A DNA stretch of 64,000 bases from Spirometra erinaceieuropaei (Eukaryota > Platyhelminthes > Cestoda > Diphyllobothriidea > Diphyllobothriidae). Of the stretch, positions 57,501 through 64,000 are shown one piece after another. The translations under genes and the position numbers were made by a program. Below the pieces are notes generated by a model. The model did not search any database, was not told the DNA's origin, and saw only the letters and a program-made list of their open reading frames with translations. Position 1 is the first letter of the stretch; each line of letters starts with the position of its first letter. The stretch lies in NCBI GenBank assembly GCA_902702965.1, contig CACRXP010000014.1, positions 2,043,467-2,107,466 on the forward strand, written 5' to 3'.

Positions 57501-58310
57501 CCCAAACGAACCAAAAAACGTTTCGTGTTCAAACATTTTGCAGCGAATATGGGCGAATTTTTATTTTACCGCCAAACATTTTATACCGAACCCAAAGTGT
57601 GAATAAGCCATTAACATTCTCCTTGCCTTCGAATTTTCGCCCTACTTGCCACTAAGGGATGTGTATCCTAAAATTTGCATTTAACCCTTTATCCCATGAC
57701 TAATCCTTCTTGATGCCAATGAGCACTTTGGTTTTAATAGCATCTATTGTTTACAGACAGACTGATCGCTCACCGACTTCGATGGCCATCCGCACCATCA
57801 GATGTTGATAATTCTTAAGAGTTGTAATCGGTACTGTGTGTTCTCCTTGGGAGTCCTTCCTAGATATAACCACCTGGACCGTCATAGTTTGGTTGCCTAA
57901 GAATAAGGCCCAGTCGCAGATGTGAACGGTTTTTCAAAATGATTTTCTCTCCTCTTCATAACCTCTAATAGATACAAGACGTTCTCAGAGCGGTTTTTTA
58001 TTTCAAAGTGGTGTCATCAAGGCTTTTTTTAGTATGGAGCCCAAGGGCGTTCCTCTATTTCTTTCTCGTACTCCGAGGAGACGTTGACAACTGCCCTTTG
58101 CGAGTAGTCTTAGCTGGCATATAATGATGCCTTTTTAATGTCCAACGAATCAAATTGTCATTTTGGGCATTTCTGAATTTATTCGGCCCGGCTTGTTTGT
58201 TTTCGAGCGTCGTACTTGCATTAATAGTTCGTCACCGAGTGCCCATTTTAGCATCGAAAACAACTTTTATCTTTGATACGCCTCACCTGTAAACTTCAAA
58301 CGAGGAGTAA

Positions 58311-58407
58311 NNNNNNNNNNNNNNNNNNNNNNNNNNNNNNNNNNNNNNNNNNNNNNNNNNNNNNNNNNNNNNNNNNNNNNNNNNNNNNNNNNNNNNNNNN
58401 NNNNNNN
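58311..58407. other. Assembly gap (97 N)
   Basis: Run of N; the flanks show no obvious repeat. Confidence 0.95.
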
Positions 58408-60569
58408 CAGTAAAACATCGGGCTCTACTTAGAAATGTCCCGTTAGTCTTAAAAAAAGAAGCTTCGAAGGGCCATACGTCCTAGATAAATCAAATAATCA
58501 AAAGGACAACACTCCATGCGCTCTCTCCCAGGTATTCCAGGCTCAGTCACATAATTTCATCAGCTAGGTCACTTACGGCATACTGTTCATTTGTCAGTCC
58601 CAGTTTCAGATCAAGACAGGTATAAATCCCACGGAAAGATCGTGATTGGTTGGTTTGGCTCTAAAGCGACAATAAAGGAAGGGGACAATTCACAGTCAGT
58701 CGGAGCTGGACACCATTATAAAAATATCAGTTGAAGTTGAAAGACGGAAGGGCGTGAAAGTGGTTCCAGTACAGGTCACGGTAGCATTTACTCCAAAAAT
58801 ACCCCTTTTTAATAGGATAAGGACAGCAATTCATCCTCCAATAACTGGAAAAGTAGGCGGTCAGTCTTTGTCTAAACGAGTACAAACCGTATGCACAGTA
58901 TTTGGTACCTCAGGTCACTCATCTTCTTCCAAATATCACCATTCAGAGTCCATAATGCCACTGAAATCCAAAATTCTTTGAAAATCTTTGCGCAGTTTAG
59001 GCTTCCTGTCTAGGAAAAAGGAAATTAAAGGCGGTTAACCATCATTTTAACCGTTTGGCTCATCCAGATTTTTAAAAATAGAGCCCTAGAATGCTTTTTG
59101 AAATTGTCTACTATAAGATAGTTTACCCGGCCCGAGTAACGGATATGGATTTTCGTCTAATTGGCACGGAAATGTGTGCTCTCTTAATGGCGCAAATCAC
59201 TGGTGCATGAGTGACACTGGGTGATGAACAATGTTCTAGCAACGATACAAGCAAAAATAAATGTTCTTTAGGTCGACTTCTGACTGAGTTATTTTCAAGT
59301 TGCTTTCAATAATTACAAGCTATCTCATTCCCAATAAATGATCTGAACCAAGGAGTGGATGTGCGTTCAGACATAATTCACAATAACATGGTACCTTGCC
59401 CAAATACATTCAAAAACCACCCAATTAAAAGTAGAGACGTAGATAAATTACTGAATGACACCCCGTTGACAAAAAAATACCAATCTCCCTAAGGAACCCT
59501 GAAATTCCGTAAACCCGAAACTATGTCGAAAAAGCAAGCGTAATTTGTACGAGTACGCACTGCATGTCTACGCAAACAACGAAGCATGTTGAACGATAAA
59601 CAATAAATGAAAGCTTCAAAAAAAGTCTTTTATTAATCTGCGGGATAATTATGCTTCACTAATTTGTGTACTACGTACCGTGGCAGTCAGTTTAGTGAAA
59701 GTGGTAAAAGGATATATAGAGATGTGTGTCAAATATCTTTGCTTATGCGCTGATCGAAATGCATCTGAAGCGGGCGGATTGATTTTCTGGCATAAAAACT
59801 GCCACATGTCGTGAGATCAAATAATGAATACGAAGTGGAAAAAAACTAGCGATTGCAAGTATAAACCCGCCACGTTTGTTTACTGAGAGAGTTTTGTTTC
59901 GATGAAAGAGCTCTTTGGTTTCGGATGAGTGTGAACTCTGGTGAGTCTCAGAGCCTCCTGAGAGTATCGCTGAATGTATCTGGTTTTCCACCTTCTTAGC
60001 TGATCGCCTGTAAAGGTGTCTCTATTTTATTGATATCAAACTTTTCAAGACAGTTCGTTAAAACCTCTGTCAGTGCAACGAGGTCGCGGGTTTTCTCTTT
60101 CCACGACGATAGCATGTGTCATGAGTCATGTTTTAACTGCTTCCCCAAGCACGAAACATGAACTCTGGAGACCATGAACCTTCTCAACTAAGGTCTGCGA
60201 TTAGTACGCTCGTTGTCAAATGAAATACCTTTCTAAAAGTGTCGTCCTCATAAAGGGTGCCCTTTGGGGAATTTTGCAGTTAAATGCACATTCCCTTGAC
60301 TTTTTAGCAAAGTTAATTCACGGAGCATATTTGAACGTATTGCCCGTTGGTGTAATTGCTTGGCCGATATTCATACTTATGCTTTTGCAAGGGACAAGCT
60401 TAGTTTGCCTTTTATTTTAGGATCGTTTTCGTCCACCATTAATTCGTCTTTTAACTCCATCCCTGTCCTACTGACTATAAATAAGTAGTAGCGGTAATGT
60501 ATGGTACTTTGAAAAGCTAGTATATTTTGCGAAGGCCAGATCGTGTGTGTCCTTTGTAGAAGGGTTTAT

Positions 60570-60680
60570 TATACATGGGTTGCACGATATACCATACCTG
60601 ACAGCCCAGGTACTAACTAAAAGCCCATACACGCGTGTTGTGCCGATATTCTGCTGCTGCATGACACAGCTGCGAGGAGT
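60570..60680 (+). repeat. Short interspersed repeat, copy 2 of 3
   Basis: GGGTTGCACGATATACCATACCTG, TACTAACTAAAAGCCC and CACGCGTGTT blocks, homologous to 2905-3005. Confidence 0.6.
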
Positions 60681-60911
60681 TCGGCTGATCAGGGGGTCCC
60701 CCAGCGTTCTTCGTGTGCTTTCTGGTAGATACTCCAGTTTTTAACTGACATCTTTTTAATTTGCTCAGTAATTAACCGTTAACCTGTAGTAAAACAGTGT
60801 GTCTGGAACTTATCGATTGGGACTGAAAATTGACATGAATATTCGGGCCGAAGTTCGTCAGCCATGACGGAACGGCCGCATAATATTCACAAATTGCTAA
60901 TTGACAACCAG

Positions 60912-60990
60912 TATTATATACATGGGTTGCATGATATACCATACTGGAAGGCATATTTACTAGTTAAAACCCCATATACGTGTTTACCTT
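60912..60990 (+). repeat. Short interspersed repeat, copy 3 of 3
   Basis: GGGTTGCATGATATACCATAC and TACTAGTTAAAACCCCATA blocks, about 340 bp after copy 2 in the same orientation. Confidence 0.6.
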
Positions 60991-61525
60991 TCTTACTTAG
61001 AGCCCATATTCGGTCGTCTTGTTGTTTTGTCCTCCGTACCTAGCGAATTAATCAGGAGAGAGTGTGATAGACGCTGTGCAAGCGTACCTTATCATGAAGT
61101 AATTCGCGCTCTAGTCGTCCGCACTGCGTCCATCCCGCGAGATGCATCACAGACGTCGTCGCTTGCGAAAGTCGACCTCATGCAGTACCGGTACCGATTT
61201 AAATAGCCATTCTGTGTTCGTCATTTTTACAGTTATTTCCAGGCTATTTGCATATTTCAAACAACAAATTGCCTTCCGGCGTCAGTGCTGCCCCTGGATA
61301 CACAATTATACAGAGTTAAGACAGATAGAGCCTCCCTTTGGCTGCAGATATCATGCGGATATGTATCTTTTCCAGCCTGCTTTACGCGAACAGAAATGGC
61401 AAGTTTCAGGTTGACAACGGGTGTTTTAATAAGCCTCGCTAACTTTAATTAGTGTTCCCTACCAGAGTAGAATACGTAAATCTTCATATCTAGTCTGCGG
61501 TATTCACCAGCACAGCAAATCATTC

Positions 61526-61803
61526 CAATGCATATCTTCTATAAACTATAGTTTAATGTAAAAGACCATCGAAAATCAGTGCGTAAAATGCATGCTACTT
61601 AAATAGTCATTCTTTACCGAGTACGTTTCCTACAGGAGATTGAAAAGAAATGCATTCAAGAGACGACATCTTGCCGAGTCCGAAATCTTATAGGATTATG
61701 CCGGAAGATAATCCGTGTTACAACGGCGCCTAAGTATTTCTTCCTAATCAAAAACGCATTTCAGTATTTTGGTCAACATTTCATGAGATCTGTCACTCAC
61801 CTA
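61526..61803 (+). mobile_element. Truncated palindromic MITE, subfamily 2
   Basis: The right arm of the 45144-46110 element: CATCGAAAATC, GCATGCTACTT, AGTCATTCTTTACCGAGT, TTTCCTACAGGAG and TTTCATGAGATCTGTCAC blocks in the same order. The terminal CACTG has decayed and the left arm is absent. Confidence 0.7.
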
Positions 61804-61829
61804 ACGCTCAATGCCAAATAACCTTGCTT

Positions 61830-62420
61830 CGAACATTTGGTCTCGTAAATCTGGGATTGGGCATAACTGGCTGACGACGGCTAATGAGCTAGTAGTGGCC
61901 ATGCCAATTTTTCTTGCTTCTGTTGACAATTTATTGCCTGGTCTCATTGATTGTAAGCGTCTGATATGCCAGGATCAGCAAGCCATGGCCCTCGCAGCCT
62001 GGTATGCACCAGCAGTTTTATTACACCTGGTACCCTGCCAGTAGATGCGCTTGCACTCCTGTTGCGTATGCAGGTTCTGAGCATGGCTGTCCAGTCATCC
62101 TCGGCCTTCTGACCTATTGTGCTGTTGTTGGTTAAAATCCTGGTCAGTGTATGTTGTGGACCAGGGGGTATGGTGGCATGCCTAGATGCGGGTCCGGCCG
62201 TGCCAGCCCCCTGCGCCCTACCTCACCTCTGGTCTTTCTGACACTGCGCCCCGATGGGGGGAAGAGGGAGTGCGGTAGATGTTGTGCAAGCCTACTTTCA
62301 CTCTGAACTAATTCACGCGCAAGTCTCTGTGCCTGCTTCCTCTTACTATGGAGCGCAACGATGGACATTGTCGGGCACGACGGTCTAACCATCAATTCAT
62401 TAGCGTACATATGGGACCCA
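61830..62420. repeat. Short-repeat (SINE-related) pieces
   Basis: A minus-strand block at about 61855-61900 (CTGGCTGACGACGGCTAATGAG, complementary to 49252-49285) and plus-strand blocks at 62128-62420 (GTTGTTGGTTAAAATCCTGG, AGTGCGGTAGATGTTG, CAAGTCTCTGTGCCTGC, GATGGACATTGTCGGGC). They lie directly before the last CFAP157 exon. Confidence 0.55.
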
Positions 62421-62564
62421 TATGCCTCCAAACGCTCTTGTACAAATAATCCGACTTCTCCCCCAGCCATTTCGTCAGACCACATGTTAGCGTCACTCGA
62501 TTTTCCCAAACAGCTTCGAATACTAACAAAGGAAAAAAGCGCTTATTGGGCTTTCTTTCTTCAG

Positions 62565-63107
62565 ATGCTTGAGAAACACGTCGCACAGGCACAAAACGAC
62601 GCAGATATCCTCAGCACCCAGAGGCATCGCCTTCTGCTGGCAATCGGAAAACGCACACAGCTAATTTTCCGTCTGGCGAGTCAAATCAAGACAATTTTAT
62701 TGAGAAGCAGCACAAATCAGTCAGAGGCTTCTGAAACCTCGCTGGTAGACCCCAGCTTTCTGCAGAGTTTGCTCAACTGTTTTGAAGACAAGGCAGAGGG
62801 AGATAGGATGAATATGGTGGACTTCAGTGAAGAGGAGGTAGCAGAAGAATCGAAAGTGATTTTTTATCTTCTCGAGAACTTCCAAAAGAATCCTCCTACA
62901 AAGGCTGCGGAGTTTAAGTCATCTGCGTCGGACAACAGTTATTGGGGCAAATTCTCTCATCGGAACTCAAACTGGTCCCGTGTTCTCGGTAACTTTCCCT
63001 TTAGTATATGTTTTCGGTTTACTGTCTACCTCCGTCCTCGGAACTTTGTTTTAGAGATTTATGCGCACGGTTTATCACGTAAATATTTAATGATCAATCC
63101 CTTTTGA
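62565..63107 (+). CDS. CFAP157: CFAP157 homologue, terminal exon 6
   Basis: Acceptor CTTTCTTCAG, then MLEKHVAQAQNDADILSTQ, RLASQIKTILLRSS, PSFLQSLLNCFEDK, EEEVAEESKVIFYLLENFQK and on to TGA. In CFAP157 the last coiled coil is followed by a short S-F-L-Q-x-I/L-L helix and a loop rich in acidic residues; F-L-Q-S-L-L plus E-D-K and F-S-E-E-E fit. If the exon runs to the stop, exons 1-6 total 489 residues, close to the roughly 500 of family members. Alternatively a donor GTAACT at 62989 removes the last 39 residues and the gene continues beyond. No clear poly(A) signal was found. Confidence 0.65.
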   Translation: MLEKHVAQAQNDADILSTQRHRLLLAIGKRTQLIFRLASQIKTILLRSSTNQSEASETSLVDPSFLQSLLNCFEDKAEGDRMNMVDFSEEEVAEESKVIFYLLENFQKNPPTKAAEFKSSASDNSYWGKFSHRNSNWSRVLGNFPFSICFRFTVYLRPRNFVLEIYAHGLSRKYLMINPF

Positions 63108-63685
63108 TTGCAAACCTGATGTGCTTTGTGCAGGTCGCATATGACACACGCAGACTGGCTGTTTTAGCTCTGAGCACAATCTCACCACCGTACAGTTAGC
63201 CGGTGCGCGGGAGAGAGAAGAGAGAACGAGGTCGACTCTCTATACCTCATACATAAAGATCTGCGACTGTAGACCTAGAATATACTAATATGCTCCAAGT
63301 TCGCAGTTAATTTCTGAGGAAATCAAAAGGCAACAATCTCTAGACTCCATATCCACGTCACCTTGACCCATTTCCCACTGTACTAAGTTGGGCGCGCTGA
63401 ATTTTGTGACTCGGAAAGTTGCCACCTGACGGTTAGCCCTGTGCGTGTTTATGTAGACTGGCCGACCTTGGTCAAAAGAATAACTCTTACCGAGGTGCCC
63501 GTGAGTTAGAGACCAATCGCGGTTGTGAACGATTGGACAACTTTAGTCCACGAGCACAGGCTGAAATTCTCGATTGTCTAGCGCTTCTCAGCAACTAATA
63601 TCCTGAGGCAGGCCCTGACCATTACGATCCTCGAGGCAAGTCCCAACTGGGAGAAGAAGTTTGCAAGATCTCATTTGGTAGCCGT
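63108..63685. other. 3' flank of CFAP157; no gene seen
   Basis: Contains short-repeat-like pieces (63210-63260 and 63405-63440) and no supportable coding region. Confidence 0.45.
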
Positions 63686-63825
63686 ACCTATTAGGGGTCA
63701 GGTTATAGGTTAAGGTTGGGGATCATGGGTTAGAGGTTGGGGTTAGGGTTAGGGGCTAGGGGTTAGGGTTTGGGGGTTAGGGGTCAGGCTGGGGCTTGTC
63801 TACCGTAGGTACGGCTACGGAATGA
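63671..63825. repeat. Telomere-like tract bracketed by inverted repeats
   Basis: A degenerate TTAGGG tract (63690-63795, with GGGGTTAGGGTTAGGGGC and similar units) flanked by 20-bp inverted repeats: 63671-63690 (TCATTTGGTAGCCGTACCTA) and 63806-63825, which pair with two mismatches. Confidence 0.7.
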
Positions 63826-64000
63826 TATCCGATCAAGAAGTTACAGGGCAGCAAAATAAGAATTGTATTTTGTACAGAATGAAGAAAGAAGAAGTTTCAG
63901 TTGTTTGGCAGTCGGACAACAAGGGCACAAATGGTGTCTTCGAAGCAGGCGTACGAGGGCGTTGAGTCGGGACATGTCCGCGTCAGCCTTGGGGTCGACT

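Larger units (their letters stand above)
46844..62564 (+). other. CFAP157 intron 5 (15.7 kb)
   Basis: GTATGT to TTTCTTCAG. It holds short-repeat pieces (47.85-48.0 and 48.9-50.7 kb), a MITE fragment, a Penelope fragment with inverted ends and an assembly gap. Long stretches (50.7-53.8 and 54.6-60.5 kb) are AT-rich and show nothing I recognise. Confidence 0.6.

Noticed and set aside
57245..57655. 136-residue plus-strand open frame
   Set aside because: Low-complexity aromatic and basic composition, no motif, and no start or splice context.
1..64000. CRISPR arrays, rRNA genes, operons or prokaryotic regulatory sites
   Set aside because: Nothing of this kind was seen, and the introns and retroelements show that the sequence is from an animal genome.

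Overview
This is a metazoan, repeat-dominated window. Cis-spliced host genes with GT-AG introns, APE-type non-LTR retrotransposons, Penelope-like elements with a GIY-YIG domain, tRNA-derived short repeats and degenerate TTAGGG tracts all point to an animal. The combination, plus a 35-nt intron next to introns of several kb, fits a parasitic flatworm best, probably a tapeworm. That assignment is inference; no species-level marker is visible.

Two host genes can be reconstructed exon by exon. On the minus strand, 6173 to 4580 encodes the N-terminal half of an endophilin-B (SH3GLB) BAR-domain protein in four exons; the remaining exons lie off the left edge or were not found. On the plus strand, six exons between 27211 and 63107 encode a coiled-coil protein matching CFAP157, a cilia/flagella-associated protein. 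All splice phases agree and the predicted product is 489 residues, so the gene may be complete. Its five introns (about 1.5 to 15.7 kb) hold most of the right-hand 36 kb.

The stretch 7.5-25.9 kb is a retrotransposon graveyard: one nearly full-length LINE (22.7 to 18.8 kb, minus, with ORF1, endonuclease and reverse transcriptase) and at least eight truncated or nested LINE pieces of a second group whose 3' ends share an AATAAACTGAACTG-like tail. The introns of the CFAP157 gene carry Penelope-like fragments at 28.9-30.8, 31.8-32.9, 43.9-44.9 and 53.8-54.6 kb. Three of these are bracketed by, or built as, inverted repeats. The clearest is a 499-bp-arm near-perfect palindrome flanked by a 12-bp target duplication. 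Two full palindromic elements of about 970 bp (36.9 and 45.1 kb), one with TA target duplications, look like Tc1/mariner-type non-autonomous elements. Short repeats fall into a tRNA-Ser-like family (1.2-1.8, 6.4-7.4, 30.9 kb) and a tRNA-Arg(TCT)-like family (about 48.9-50.7 kb, with related pieces elsewhere).

There are two assembly gaps (28376-28462 and 58311-58407). No rRNA, CRISPR array or functional tRNA gene was recognised. Large tracts of intron have no recognisable content and are listed as such.
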